From an uncultured Prevotellaceae bacterium (GTDB taxonomy: Bacteria; Bacteroidota; Bacteroidia; Bacteroidales; Bacteroidaceae): DNA of 64,000 nt. The notes under the pieces are model-generated. The model was not told the origin of the DNA, searched no databases, and saw nothing but the letters and a program-made list of their open reading frames with translations. Location: positions 62,001 to 126,000 of the forward strand of contig CAMVLT010000001.1 of assembly GCA_947168395.1 (NCBI GenBank), given 5' to 3'. Below, in pieces: positions 17,269 through 26,345 of the stretch. Both the position numbers and the translations under genes were made by a program. Numbering within the stretch: position 1 is the stretch's first letter; every line of letters starts with the position of its first letter.

Positions 17269-18798
17269 TCAACAAACCTTCTCTAATCGTTTCATAATAG
17301 AGAACATAAAGACAGCCGAGATAAGGCAGAGGGCGATGAAGACCGTCCAAACGGCCCAGAGGGGAATGTTACCCCAGAGGTAACCACCCACGCCGACGAG
17401 CTTGTTACCGATAGCAGTAGCCACAAACCAGCCACCCATCATCAAGCCCTTATACTTCGGAGGAGCTACCTTCGAGACGAACGAAATGCCCATCGGCGAG
17501 AGCAGCAGCTCGGCGAACGTTAATATAAGATAGGTGTAAATCAGCAACTGGGGAGTGACATCGGCCACATGCACGGCAACGGGCTCACCATCGGCACCAA
17601 TAGTAGTCTGCGGCATCGGAAGTCCGAACGAGGCAACGGCCATCAGACAGTAAGCCAGTCCGGCCACCACCATACCATAGGCTATCTTGCGCGGAGCTGA
17701 AGGCTCCTTGCCCTTGGCCGACAACGAGCCGAAAATGGCGAGGCTGACGGGAGTCAATGCCACCACATAGAAGGGGTTGAACTGCTGGAAGATGGGAGCC
17801 GAGACTGCCACAATCTCACCAGAGCTGCTGTCGTACTGCAGGAAAAGGAATGCCAGGGCGATGCAAATGACCAGGGCAGAAATGGCCTTGCCCTTACCTG
17901 TCTTGCTCTGGAACAGCGAGAACAGGGCGTAGACAATAAAGATGATGGCCACGAGGTTCCACACGTTGAAAGCCATACCCTCAACACCTGTCGAGGTCTT
18001 GGCTGTGAACTCGTCGGCAAAGTAGGTCAGCGACAGACCATTCTGGTGGAACGCCATCCAGAAGAAGATGACCACGGCAAACACGAGGCAGAGTGCCACG
18101 ATGCGAGCCTTCGTCTCTTCCTTCGACAGCTCCTCAACTTCAGCCTGCACGCCCTCCTTCTTCTTGCCGCCCTCCACATGGCGGAACGTGCCACGGAAGA
18201 TGTAGTAGATGGCAATGGAGAGAATCAGCGAGGCACAAGCCACAGCAAAGGCGAAATGATAGGAGTCGTTCACCGAGGTGCCGAGGTTCTGCTGTGCCCA
18301 CTCCATAATCTTCACAGCAGCCGTCGGAGCAAACAGCGCACCGATGTTGATAGCCATGTAGAAGATGGAGAAGCCCGAGTCACGCTGCCCGGCATACTTC
18401 GGGTCGTTGTAGAGGTCGCCCACCATCACCTGGAGGTTACCCTTAAAGAGTCCGGTACCCAGTCCGATGAGCACCAATGCGGCCAGCATGACTATCAGAG
18501 CCACCGTGTCGCCACCCAAGGGTACGGAGAGCAGCAGATAGCCGGCAAACATAATCAGGATGCCAATGGTCACCATGCGGCCGAAGCCGAACTTGTCGGC
18601 CAGCCATCCGCCCACGATGGGCAGAAAATAGACGAGCATGAGGAAATCGCTGTAGATTTCGCCTGCCCATCCGGCATCGAGGCCATAGTTAGCACGCAGA
18701 AACAATGCAAAGACGGCAAGCATCGTGTAGTAGCCGAATCGCTCGCCCGTGTTGGCCAATGCCAACGCATACAGTCCTTTAGGTTGGTTTTCAAACAT
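17269..18798 (-). CDS. POT-family proton-dependent oligopeptide transporter
   Basis: 509 residues with about fourteen membrane segments. The family signature lies in helix 1, ANTGERFGYYTMLAVFALFL, containing the ERFxYY proton-coupling motif; FKGNLQVMVGDLY and the helix-5 FSIFYMAINIGALFAP motif follow, and LSPMGISFVSKVAPPKYKG in the second half. It would import di- and tripeptides with protons across the inner membrane. It sits between the PorT-like barrel gene (2 bases away) and nhaC (1 base away), fitting an envelope/transport operon. Confidence 0.92.
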   Translation of the reverse strand: MFENQPKGLYALALANTGERFGYYTMLAVFALFLRANYGLDAGWAGEIYSDFLMLVYFLPIVGGWLADKFGFGRMVTIGILIMFAGYLLLSVPLGGDTVALIVMLAALVLIGLGTGLFKGNLQVMVGDLYNDPKYAGQRDSGFSIFYMAINIGALFAPTAAVKIMEWAQQNLGTSVNDSYHFAFAVACASLILSIAIYYIFRGTFRHVEGGKKKEGVQAEVEELSKEETKARIVALCLVFAVVIFFWMAFHQNGLSLTYFADEFTAKTSTGVEGMAFNVWNLVAIIFIVYALFSLFQSKTGKGKAISALVICIALAFLFLQYDSSSGEIVAVSAPIFQQFNPFYVVALTPVSLAIFGSLSAKGKEPSAPRKIAYGMVVAGLAYCLMAVASFGLPMPQTTIGADGEPVAVHVADVTPQLLIYTYLILTFAELLLSPMGISFVSKVAPPKYKGLMMGGWFVATAIGNKLVGVGGYLWGNIPLWAVWTVFIALCLISAVFMFSIMKRLEKVC

Positions 18799-18800
18799 AA

Positions 18801-19604
18801 CTATTTAATTTTAGGGTTTTTACTCTTGACAAGGTCAAACAGGTAGGAGGCCTTGATGACAATATTCTGAATGTTCGATTTCGAGAAGAAGTCACGCTTC
18901 GAGTTGCCGTAGATGTTGCCAAGCCCGAAGTAATAGCGGCCCTCCACCATGAAATGTCCAAGTTTGGGAGCAGTAAACTCCACACCCAACGCTCCGGCAA
19001 TGCCGTAGTCGAACTTGTTCTCCACCGGCATGTGATACATATTGGAATATTTAGGTCCCGAAATGACCGACACACGCTTGGCCATGTTCGGATGGTCTAT
19101 GTCGAAGTTCGTCTTCGTCTTCTCACTGAGATAGAAGCCTATTTGCGGACCTATCTGGAAGTAGGCCTGCAGACCGCGACGTTCCCTACCCCACCCTAAC
19201 CGGGCGAAGACGGGCACCTGAATATAGTCAATGACACGGGAATACTCCTCGGCCAGACCGGTCTCGTCGTTGATGACGGGGTCGTCGTTGACATCCCAGA
19301 TACGCTCATCCCAGCCTATCTGTGCATAGTTCACTTCGGCCACCACCGCACAGATACTGCTAAAGTACTTCTCACCAGTATACCGCAAAGTCAAGCCAAA
19401 GGTTTTTCCTAACAACTGGTTCTGCGGTATCTCATGCACAAAGCTGACACTGCTCATCGTCAAGCCGCCATTGACACCCACAGCCAGTTCATTGCGATAC
19501 TCGCCCACCTGTGCGCACAGCGATAAAGGTAAAAAGGTAAAAAGGTAAACAAGTAAAGTCCTCTTTACCCGCCTTTGCACCTTATTATACATCCTATAAG
19601 CCAT
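18801..19604 (-). CDS. PorT-like outer-membrane beta-barrel protein
   Basis: 267 residues. After a basic N-terminus comes a hydrophobic core (LLVYLFTFLPLSLCAQ) and predicted cleavage after CA. The mature part shows barrel strands ending in aromatic residues (GEYRNELAVGVNGGLTMSSV, FGLTLRYTGEKYFSS, AYFQIGPQIGFYL) as in PorT/OMP_b-brl_2 proteins. PorT proteins in Bacteroidetes assist outer-membrane assembly or type IX secretion; this one may be only a barrel of that family. The hydrophobic core is encoded by the same AAAAAGGT repeat found between genes elsewhere in the window. It follows the LysM gene by 18 bases. Confidence 0.75.
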   Translation of the reverse strand: MAYRMYNKVQRRVKRTLLVYLFTFLPLSLCAQVGEYRNELAVGVNGGLTMSSVSFVHEIPQNQLLGKTFGLTLRYTGEKYFSSICAVVAEVNYAQIGWDERIWDVNDDPVINDETGLAEEYSRVIDYIQVPVFARLGWGRERRGLQAYFQIGPQIGFYLSEKTKTNFDIDHPNMAKRVSVISGPKYSNMYHMPVENKFDYGIAGALGVEFTAPKLGHFMVEGRYYFGLGNIYGNSKRDFFSKSNIQNIVIKASYLFDLVKSKNPKIK

Positions 19605-19622
19605 TCTTAACTTTTTTACCCA

Positions 19623-21053
19623 TTAAAAGTTGATGCTTTCCACTCTTTGTTCCGGCAGATAGTGAATGAACTGCAAGCAACGGTTACGCAATCCTCCATT
19701 GCCAATGCGCTCAAACTGCAAAGGGGTCTGAACGGGCTGGTAGTTTAACGAGCCACGTGCTCCCGTGAAGTCCTTGCCATACTTGTGGAAGCCCTGCAAG
19801 AAGAACATGGCATGATCGAACCCTGTCAGGGCGAAACGTGGCTGAGCGTTCATCATGTCCTGATGGAAGTTCCAACGGTACTTCCGCTGCAGGCGCACGG
19901 TCTTCGATGCCAATGGATTATAATAGAAGGGAGCCGGGATGTAAACATTGTATTTATAGAAGTTGTCCAACTGATTGGTAGTGTACATCATCCACTCCGT
20001 ATAACCGAACATCGTAATCTTCAGTCCCGGATAGTTGGTGACCATTCCGTTCAGCTTGGCAAAAGCCACTCTCAGTTCCGGCGAACGTCCCGTATTCAGG
20101 ATAACGATGTTGGGTTTCGTCTTGCTGAATGCCTTGGCAAAGTTAGCTTCCGACGACTTCAGGTTGGTAATATCGTATTGTATGCCTTGTGTCTCCAACT
20201 TGCGGCGCAGTCCAAAAGTAAAGATACCTTTCTGACTGGTGGTGTCATTGCAGTCTACGATGACAGGATGATAGCCGTCAAACTGCCGCATGAACTGATC
20301 GATGACCTGCTCGTTGAAACTGTTGGGCGACTGGTATATCTGAAAGATGTTGCGATTGGTGAACAGTTCCGGCGCATTGATGGAGAACGGTATCACTAAG
20401 CGGATGTCGTTCTGACTGACGAACTCCGAGAGCGCAGCCATCTGCTTGGAGTAGAGCGGTCCAATGATGAAGTCACACTTCTTGGCATCCTTGTCACGCA
20501 GTACTGGTGCAATGTTTTCATTGTCGGGGGTATTCCAGGCATGAACATCCACCGAGATGCCCAGTTTCTTCAGACTGTCACAGGCCATCAGCAGTCCACG
20601 GTAGTATTCCACCATGCGGCGCCCATCGCCGTTGATGTCGTGCAACGGCAGCATCACTCCCATGTGGATGGTTGGTCCAGTAGACCCACCCCCTTGCCCC
20701 TCCCTGTGAGGGAGGAGAGTGGACGCTTTTCCGCCTACAGAGTTATTGCTCCCCTCCCTCACAGGGAGGGGCTGGGGGTGGGTCTGCTGGGGGTGGGTCT
20801 GAGCCTCCCCCTTCGGAAAAGGTATCTTGATGTAGGAGTCCTTCTTCAATTCGTAGCCGGGCTGGTTCATTTCCGGATTGGCATCAAGCAGCTCTTGTAT
20901 CGTCAGACCATAGTCACGGGCTATGCCGAAGATGGTTTCCTTCTTCTTCACCTTATGCATCTCACGCCACTTTTGGGGTGCCTGTCCATAGACTGTTTCT
21001 GCCACAAAGAGCGTGACAATAACCACCAGAATATATCTTAATCTTTGTTTCAT
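19623..21053 (-). CDS. LysM plus periplasmic-binding-like protein
   Basis: 476 residues. Signal peptide MKQRLRYILVVIVTLFVAETVYG; residues 31-79 form one LysM peptidoglycan-binding domain (HKVKKKETIFGIARDYGLT). From residue 128 (TIHMGVMLPLHDINGDGRRM) to the end it resembles type 1 periplasmic binding proteins of the branched-chain amino-acid/LivJ fold. Known Bacteroidota proteins with this pairing are thought to sense or scaffold cell-wall-linked processes. Residues 84-125 are an odd, low-similarity linker coded by a GC-rich palindromic element (20682-20800). The gene heads the probable operon down to 14935. Confidence 0.8.
   Translation of the reverse strand: MKQRLRYILVVIVTLFVAETVYGQAPQKWREMHKVKKKETIFGIARDYGLTIQELLDANPEMNQPGYELKKDSYIKIPFPKGEAQTHPQQTHPQPLPVREGSNNSVGGKASTLLPHREGQGGGSTGPTIHMGVMLPLHDINGDGRRMVEYYRGLLMACDSLKKLGISVDVHAWNTPDNENIAPVLRDKDAKKCDFIIGPLYSKQMAALSEFVSQNDIRLVIPFSINAPELFTNRNIFQIYQSPNSFNEQVIDQFMRQFDGYHPVIVDCNDTTSQKGIFTFGLRRKLETQGIQYDITNLKSSEANFAKAFSKTKPNIVILNTGRSPELRVAFAKLNGMVTNYPGLKITMFGYTEWMMYTTNQLDNFYKYNVYIPAPFYYNPLASKTVRLQRKYRWNFHQDMMNAQPRFALTGFDHAMFFLQGFHKYGKDFTGARGSLNYQPVQTPLQFERIGNGGLRNRCLQFIHYLPEQRVESINF
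20682..20800. repeat. In-frame GC-rich palindromic element inside the LysM gene
   Basis: The ends are inverted: AGACCCACCCCC at 20682 and GGGGGTGGGTCT ending at 20785, with the right end duplicated as a 15-bp tandem to 20800. Inside are two palindromes (CCTCCCTGTGAGGGAGG and CCCCTCCCTCACAGGGAGGGG as arms around a loop). The element is translated as about 42 residues between the LysM and binding-protein domains. It is the same design as the element in uvrA. Confidence 0.8.
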
Positions 21054-21079
21054 TTTCCTTTGTTTTCTGTTTTGCGCTA

Positions 21080-21087
21080 CAAAAGTA
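21080..21087 (-). promoter_or_regulatory. Bacteroidota -7 element (TACTTTTG) for the LysM gene
   Basis: The minus strand reads TACTTTTG, matching TAnnTTTG, 26 bases before the ATG at 21053. Confidence 0.55.
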
Positions 21088-21131
21088 CTAAAAAATCACG
21101 AATTATGAATTATGAATTACAAATTATTTCG

Positions 21132-21139
21132 TATCTTTG
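21132..21139 (+). promoter_or_regulatory. Bacteroidota -7 element (TATCTTTG) for the CHU_C gene
   Basis: TATCTTTG lies 19 bases before the ATG at 21159 and sets that start over the longer upstream frame. Confidence 0.6.
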
Positions 21140-21158
21140 CACCGAATTTATTGAAGAC

Positions 21159-21872
21159 ATGAGATTAAGACATTATTTATTATCCATACTGGGCCTGTTA
21201 TTGCCACTCATGGCAAGCGCCCAGAAAGTGACTCCATCGGCAACTTACATTGACGATGACAACAACACGGTAGACACCACGGAGGACTTCACGGCACAGG
21301 CTCCTCTCGATGTTACTTTCCGTGCCAATCCAGAGGACATAGGCGACCATACCGTAGCCTTCGAATGGCATATCCGTAAGAATGACACCGCTAAGGACCT
21401 GGTGGTACGGTACGAGGAAGAGACGCAGTACCGCTTCGTGGAATCGGGGACATTCTCCGTCATACTGAAGGCAAGGTACACCGACGCCGACGTTGAATTG
21501 GACTCTGCCGTCATCAAGGTGACCATCAGCGAGAGCCGTTTGGAGATGCCCAATGCCTTCTCGCCAAACGGTGACAATATCAACGAGATCTACGGTGCCA
21601 AGGGTGTGAACGACCCTAACAGCTCTGCCCACTGGAGAAGCATCGTCGAGTTTCACGGCTATATTTTCAACCGGTGGGGACAGAAGCTCTTCGAGTGGAC
21701 GGATGTTTCAAAGGGCTGGGACGGCACCTTCAATGGCTCACCTGTCAAGCAAGGCGTGTACTTTGTATTAGTAAAGGCCAAAGGTGCCGACGGACGTGAG
21801 TATAACATCCGTAAGGATGTCAACCTGTTGCGGGGCTATACCAAAGAGACCGGCACCTCAGAAACCGAATAA
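21159..21872 (+). CDS. Gliding-motility-associated C-terminal (CHU_C) domain protein
   Basis: 237 residues from [22 protein letters not shown], a signal peptide. An in-frame start at 21045 exists but lies upstream of the promoter element. Residues about 45-145 look like a PKD/Ig-type domain ([26 protein letters not shown]). The C-terminal 90 residues match the CHU_C/type B sorting region: [46 protein letters not shown]. Such domains are known as type IX secretion cargo tails in Bacteroidota. It is 24 bases upstream of uvrA, possibly co-transcribed. Confidence 0.8.
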   Translation: MRLRHYLLSILGLLLPLMASAQKVTPSATYIDDDNNTVDTTEDFTAQAPLDVTFRANPEDIGDHTVAFEWHIRKNDTAKDLVVRYEEETQYRFVESGTFSVILKARYTDADVELDSAVIKVTISESRLEMPNAFSPNGDNINEIYGAKGVNDPNSSAHWRSIVEFHGYIFNRWGQKLFEWTDVSKGWDGTFNGSPVKQGVYFVLVKAKGADGREYNIRKDVNLLRGYTKETGTSETE

Positions 21873-21896
21873 GCCCCCATTAGCCTCATTAGCCCC

Positions 21897-24767
21897 ATGC
21901 AAGAAAAAATAGAAGTCTTCGGAGCTCGCGTCCACAACCTGAAGAACATCGACGTCGAGATTCCGCGACAGTCGCTGACGGTCATCACCGGACTCAGCGG
22001 CTCAGGCAAGTCGTCGCTGGCCTTCGACACCATCTTTGCCGAGGGACAACGTCGCTACATCGAGACGTTCTCGGCATACGCCCGCAATTTCCTCGGCGAC
22101 ATGGAACGTCCTGATGTCGACAAGATTACCGGACTCAGCCCGGTCATCAGCATCGAACAGAAAACAACCAACAAGAATCCCCGCTCCACCGTTGGCACCA
22201 CTACCGAAATCTACGACTATATGCGTCTGCTCTATGCCAGGGCTGGCCGGGCCTATAGCTACATGACCGGCGAGCCGATGGTGAAATATACGGAGGAGAA
22301 GGTGGTGGACATGATACAGCACGAATACACGGGCCATCGCATCCTCATCCTAGCTCCGCTCGTTCGCAGCCGCAAGGGTCATTACCGTGAACTGTTCGAG
22401 TCAATGCGCCGCAAGGGCTACCTGAACATCCGCATCGACGGAGAACTGCAGGAGATTACACGCGGCATGAAGGTGGACCGCTACAAGAACCACGACATAG
22501 AAGTGGTGATTGACAAGTTGAAGATAGAAGATGGTGGAGTGAATGACGAACGGCTGAAGAAGTCGGTGGCACTGGCTATGAAACAGGGCGAGGGACTGAT
22601 CATGATTCTCGACAAGGACACGGGAGGAATCAAGTTTTTCTCCAAACGCCTGATGTGCCCTACTTCGGGCATCAGCTATAGCGACCCGGCTCCCAATAAT
22701 TTCTCGTTCAACTCGCCCCAAGGAGCCTGTCCGCATTGCAAAGGGCTTGGCTACATCAACGAGATTGACCTGTCAAAAGTTATCCCCAACCGGAAACAGA
22801 GCATCTATGAAGGGGGTATCGCACCCTTGGGCAAGCACAAAAACCAGATGATATTCTGGCAGATTGATGCCATCCTGAAGAAATACGAGTGTACGCTAAA
22901 GACTCCTATTGAGGAGATTCCCGAAGAGGCTATCCGGGAAGTGCTCTACGGCTCGCTCGAAAACGTCCGCATCGACAAGGAACTGGTACATACTTCGAGC
23001 GACTACTTCGTGGCGTTCGACGGCATCATCAAGTATCTGCGGCAGGTCATGGAGAACGACGACTCGACTGCGGGCCAGAAGTGGGCCGACCAGTTCCTGG
23101 CAGAAGCCGTCTGTCCCGAATGTCATGGACAACGTCTGAATCGCGAGGCGCTTAGCTACAAAATATGGGATAAGAACATCTCCGAGCTGGCCAGCATGGA
23201 TATTGCGGAACTGCGTGAGTGGCTCGACCAAGCGGAAGAGCATTTGGACAAGCAGCAAAAGCAAATAGCTGCCGAGATATTAAAAGAGATACGCACGCGA
23301 TTAGACTTCCTGTTAGAAGTCGGTCTCGACTACTTGGCTTTGAACCGTCCCTCAGCCTCGCTGTCGGGTGGCGAGAGCCAGCGCATCCGACTGGCCACCC
23401 AGATTGGTTCCCAGTTGGTCAACGTGCTCTACATCCTCGACGAACCGTCTATAGGTCTGCACCAGCGTGACAACGAACGCCTCATCCGCTCACTGAAAGA
23501 ACTGCGCGACCTTGGCAATACGGTCATCGTCGTCGAACATGACCGCGACATGATGCTGGCCGCTGATTACATCATCGACATCGGTCCGCGGGCTGGCCGC
23601 AAAGGTGGCGAGGTGGTATTCCAGGGTACGCCAAAGGAGCTGCTGAAGGCTGATACGCTGACGGCAAGGTATTTAGACCCCTCCAACCTCCCCTGTTTAG
23701 GGGAGGCTCTTGCCGTCCCAAAAGCCCCCCTAAACAGGGGGGATGGGGGGTCTTTAATTCTCCATGGCTGCACCGGCAACAACCTGAAGAACGTCACGGT
23801 GGAGTTCCCATTGGGGAAACTGATTCTCGTGACCGGCGTTTCGGGCAGCGGCAAGTCGACACTTATCAACGAGACGCTGCAGCCTATTCTCTCACAGCAT
23901 TTCTACCGCTCACTGAAACGGCCCATGCCCTACGAGAGCATCGAGGGACTGAAATATATAGACAAGGTGGTGAATGTCGACCAGTCACCGTTAGGCCGCA
24001 CACCTCGTTCCAACCCCGCCACCTACACCGGCGTGTTCAGCGACATCCGCTCGTTGTTTGTCAACCTGCCCGAAGCCAAGATTCGTGGCTACAAGCCGGG
24101 GCGCTTCTCGTTCAACGTCAAGGGCGGACGCTGCGAGACTTGTGGCGGCAATGGTTACAAGACCATCGAAATGAACTTCCTGCCCGACATCCAAGTGCCT
24201 TGCGAGGAATGTCACGGCAAGCGTTACAACCGCGAGACCTTGGAGGTGCGCTACAAGGGCAAGTCGATAGCCGACGTGCTCGACATGACCATCAACCAGG
24301 CAGTGGAGTTTTTCGAGAACGTGCCCGAAATACTCCGCAAAATCAAGACGATCCAGGATGTCGGCCTCGGCTACATCAAGTTAGGCCAACCGTCCACCAC
24401 CCTCAGTGGCGGCGAGAGCCAACGGGTGAAGTTAGCCACCGAACTGTCGAAGCGCGACACCGGAAAGACTGTCTACATCCTCGATGAGCCCACCACGGGA
24501 CTACACTTCGAGGACATCCGCATCCTGATGCAGGTGCTCCATCGGTTAGTGGACCGTGGCAACACGGTCATCATCATCGAGCATAACCTCGATGTCATCT
24601 GCCAGGCCGATTGGATAATCGACATGGGACCCGAAGGCGGCCGTAAGGGGGGGGAGATTCTCTCCGTCGGCACACCCGAGGAAGTGGCACGCAGCACCAA
24701 AGGCTACACCCCCGCTTTCCTCGCAACGGAACTCAAACGTTTACACGATTTTTTGCCCGAAAAATGA
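21897..24767 (+). CDS. uvrA: Excinuclease ABC subunit UvrA
   Basis: 956 residues, slightly longer than the usual 940-950. Both ATPase halves are complete: Walker [10 protein letters not shown] (near 32-40) and GVSGSGKST (near 648), signatures [13 protein letters not shown] and [13 protein letters not shown], and Walker B motifs YILDEPS and [11 protein letters not shown]. The zinc fingers are present ([39 protein letters not shown]). UvrA recognises DNA damage with UvrB in nucleotide excision repair. Residues about 593-620, the hinge between the halves, are coded by a palindromic element (23675-23753); the insert is in frame and spares every motif, so the protein should be functional. Confidence 0.97.
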   Translation: MQEKIEVFGARVHNLKNIDVEIPRQSLTVITGLSGSGKSSLAFDTIFAEGQRRYIETFSAYARNFLGDMERPDVDKITGLSPVISIEQKTTNKNPRSTVGTTTEIYDYMRLLYARAGRAYSYMTGEPMVKYTEEKVVDMIQHEYTGHRILILAPLVRSRKGHYRELFESMRRKGYLNIRIDGELQEITRGMKVDRYKNHDIEVVIDKLKIEDGGVNDERLKKSVALAMKQGEGLIMILDKDTGGIKFFSKRLMCPTSGISYSDPAPNNFSFNSPQGACPHCKGLGYINEIDLSKVIPNRKQSIYEGGIAPLGKHKNQMIFWQIDAILKKYECTLKTPIEEIPEEAIREVLYGSLENVRIDKELVHTSSDYFVAFDGIIKYLRQVMENDDSTAGQKWADQFLAEAVCPECHGQRLNREALSYKIWDKNISELASMDIAELREWLDQAEEHLDKQQKQIAAEILKEIRTRLDFLLEVGLDYLALNRPSASLSGGESQRIRLATQIGSQLVNVLYILDEPSIGLHQRDNERLIRSLKELRDLGNTVIVVEHDRDMMLAADYIIDIGPRAGRKGGEVVFQGTPKELLKADTLTARYLDPSNLPCLGEALAVPKAPLNRGDGGSLILHGCTGNNLKNVTVEFPLGKLILVTGVSGSGKSTLINETLQPILSQHFYRSLKRPMPYESIEGLKYIDKVVNVDQSPLGRTPRSNPATYTGVFSDIRSLFVNLPEAKIRGYKPGRFSFNVKGGRCETCGGNGYKTIEMNFLPDIQVPCEECHGKRYNRETLEVRYKGKSIADVLDMTINQAVEFFENVPEILRKIKTIQDVGLGYIKLGQPSTTLSGGESQRVKLATELSKRDTGKTVYILDEPTTGLHFEDIRILMQVLHRLVDRGNTVIIIEHNLDVICQADWIIDMGPEGGRKGGEILSVGTPEEVARSTKGYTPAFLATELKRLHDFLPEK
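23675..23753. repeat. In-frame GC-rich palindromic element inside uvrA
   Basis: Ends are inverted (AGACCCC... at 23675 and ...GGGGTCT at 23753). Within are two palindromes: CCTCCCCTGTTTAGGGGAGG and CCCCCCTAAACAGGGGGG, which carry the same core in opposite orientation. It is translated as roughly 26 residues including PLNRGDGG. The same core is found at 25984, 26782 and 28461. Confidence 0.85.
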
Positions 24768-24789
24768 TACAACCTATGCAGATTATGCT

Positions 24790-24797
24790 TAACTTTG
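24790..24797 (+). promoter_or_regulatory. Bacteroidota -7 element (TAACTTTG) before the 81-residue gene
   Basis: TAACTTTG, matching TAnnTTTG, lies 23 bases after the uvrA stop and 45 bases before the ATG at 24843, so the small gene has its own promoter. Confidence 0.6.
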
Positions 24798-24842
24798 CAC
24801 CGTCAAAAGGACAACAAACTACTTAAAAACATAATCTACACA

Positions 24843-25088
24843 ATGAGCAAAAAATTCGTTATTGGTGACCGCGTGAAAGACGAATGGATTTCCGTCTTAG
24901 ACACGGAGAAGAAGAAACTGGAGTTTACGAACCATCTGGCCAGCGCCAAGGAGTTTATCGACGAGGCTTTCGCCAAGTCACAGTTGAAAGAGCTGCAGAC
25001 AACCGGCTACTTCACCGACCTGCAAATTTATGTATTGGACAACAACAAGGCCTACAAGCCCGACGAACGCGACGCTTTCCAGTCGTAA
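24843..25088 (+). CDS. Small protein of unknown function (81 aa)
   Basis: 81 residues from MSKKFVIGDRVKDEWISVLD; an upstream in-frame start at 24795 sits in the promoter and is not preferred. The protein is soluble, acidic and lysine-rich, with no membrane segment or recognised motif. It has its own promoter (24790) and shares a two-way terminator with the convergent epimerase gene. Both the promoter and the terminator support expression. No function is assigned. Confidence 0.7.
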   Translation: MSKKFVIGDRVKDEWISVLDTEKKKLEFTNHLASAKEFIDEAFAKSQLKELQTTGYFTDLQIYVLDNNKAYKPDERDAFQS

Positions 25089-25095
25089 AACAAAA

Positions 25096-25118
25096 ATGAG
25101 GCTGTTCCGCAGCCTCAT
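25096..25118. terminator. Bidirectional terminator
   Basis: ATGAGGCTG (25096-25104) pairs with CAGCCTCAT (25110-25118) around five bases. An A-run precedes and a T-run follows, so it works on both strands. Its right arm contains the TGA of the convergent epimerase gene (25115-25117). Confidence 0.85.
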
Positions 25119-26245
25119 TTTTTGTAGAATTTCGCGTACCACTCGGCAAAAGCGCGGAGTCCGTCGCGAAGCGATATCGAAGGTTTGAAGCCGAAGTCAC
25201 GCTCTAAAGCCGTGGCATCTGCATACGTGGTAGGTACATCTCCTGGCTGCATGGGAACCAGCTGCTTATGGGCTTCGAAGTCATAGTCCTCGGGAAGAAC
25301 TCCTGCCCTAACCAGTTCCTCCTGTAGTATATTCACGAAGTCCAGCAGGTTCTCCGGCTGACCACCACCAATATTATAGACGGCGTATGGCGGCACGGGA
25401 AGCCCGTCGTCACCTGTTTTCTTCTCGGGAGCTCCCTGCATCACACGCACGATGCCTTCTACGATATCATCCACGTAGGTAAAGTCTCTACGACAGTTAC
25501 CATAGTTAAATATCTGGATGGTCTCACCTTTCAGTAGCTTATTCGTAAACCCGAAATATGCCATGTCGGGACGTCCGGCAGGTCCATAGACGGTAAAGAA
25601 GCGAAGACCGGTAGTAGGGATGTTATACAGCTTCGAGTAACAATGTGCAAACAGCTCGTTGCTTTTCTTTGTGGCCGCATACAGACTTACCGGATTATCC
25701 ACTCGGTCATCCGTACTAAAGGGCACCTTCTTGTTGCCGCCATAAACCGACGACGAACTGGCATAGACAAGATGCTCCACGGGATAGTGACGGCAAGCCT
25801 CCAAGATGTTATAGAACCCTATGATGTTCGACTGGATATAGGAGTCAGGATTGGTGATGGAATAACGCACCCCGGCCTGGGCGGCCAAGTTCACCACCAC
25901 AGCCGGGCGGTACTTCTCAAAAATGCCGTCGATGGTCGGCTTGTCGGCGATGTCACCCTTGATAAAATGGAAAGCCCCCCCATCCCCCCTGTTTAGGGGG
26001 GCATCAGGTTCTCCCCCTAAACAGGGAAAGGCTACGGGTAGGCGAGCTTCGCTCGGGAATGAGTTAGAGAGGGTCTTCAGTCGATATTCCTTCAGACTGA
26101 CGTCATAGTAGTCGTTCATGTTGTCAATGCCGATGATGGTCACACCCTCCACGTCATTCAATAGTCTCTTCACCAAGTTGCTGCCGATAAACCCGGCTGC
26201 ACCCGTCACGAATATGGTCTTGCCATTCAAATCTATGTTCTGCAT
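25115..26245 (-). CDS. NAD-dependent nucleotide-sugar epimerase, UDP-glucuronate 4-epimerase-like
   Basis: 376 residues. An extended SDR: Rossmann motif TGAAGFIGSNL near residues 14-24, catalytic YAATK (Tyr-xxx-Lys) near 195, upstream Ser in ASSSSVYG, and the substrate-region motif FFTVYGPAGRPDMA followed by FTYVDDIVEGIVR, the pattern of UDP-glucuronate 4-epimerases (CapI type). It would interconvert UDP-GlcA and UDP-GalA for surface-polysaccharide synthesis. Residues about 67-91 are an extra stretch coded by a palindromic element (25972-26046). The nucleotidyltransferase gene upstream ends 96 bases before its start, across a simple repeat. Confidence 0.88.
   Translation of the reverse strand: MQNIDLNGKTIFVTGAAGFIGSNLVKRLLNDVEGVTIIGIDNMNDYYDVSLKEYRLKTLSNSFPSEARLPVAFPCLGGEPDAPLNRGDGGAFHFIKGDIADKPTIDGIFEKYRPAVVVNLAAQAGVRYSITNPDSYIQSNIIGFYNILEACRHYPVEHLVYASSSSVYGGNKKVPFSTDDRVDNPVSLYAATKKSNELFAHCYSKLYNIPTTGLRFFTVYGPAGRPDMAYFGFTNKLLKGETIQIFNYGNCRRDFTYVDDIVEGIVRVMQGAPEKKTGDDGLPVPPYAVYNIGGGQPENLLDFVNILQEELVRAGVLPEDYDFEAHKQLVPMQPGDVPTTYADATALERDFGFKPSISLRDGLRAFAEWYAKFYKK
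25972..26046. repeat. In-frame GC-rich palindromic element inside the epimerase gene
   Basis: CCCCCCTGTTTAGGGGGG (25984-26001) and CCCCCTAAACAGGG (26013-26026) form two facing palindromes with the same TGTTTA/TAAACA core as the uvrA element. The left half matches the complement of the right half of the uvrA element with few differences. It encodes PCLGG and APLNRGDGG peptides. Confidence 0.8.
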
Positions 26246-26254
26246 ATCGTTTTT

Positions 26255-26345
26255 TACCTTTTTACTTTTTTACCTTTTTACTTTTTTACCTTTTTACTTT
26301 TTTACCTTTTTACCTTTTCACCTTTTTACCTTTTCACCTTTTTAC
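26255..26345. repeat. TTTTTACC/TTTTTACTT simple repeat
   Basis: About 90 bases of alternating TTTTTACC, TTTTTACTT and, near the right end, TTTTCACC units lie between the epimerase start and the nucleotidyltransferase stop, and include that stop region. Confidence 0.85.
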
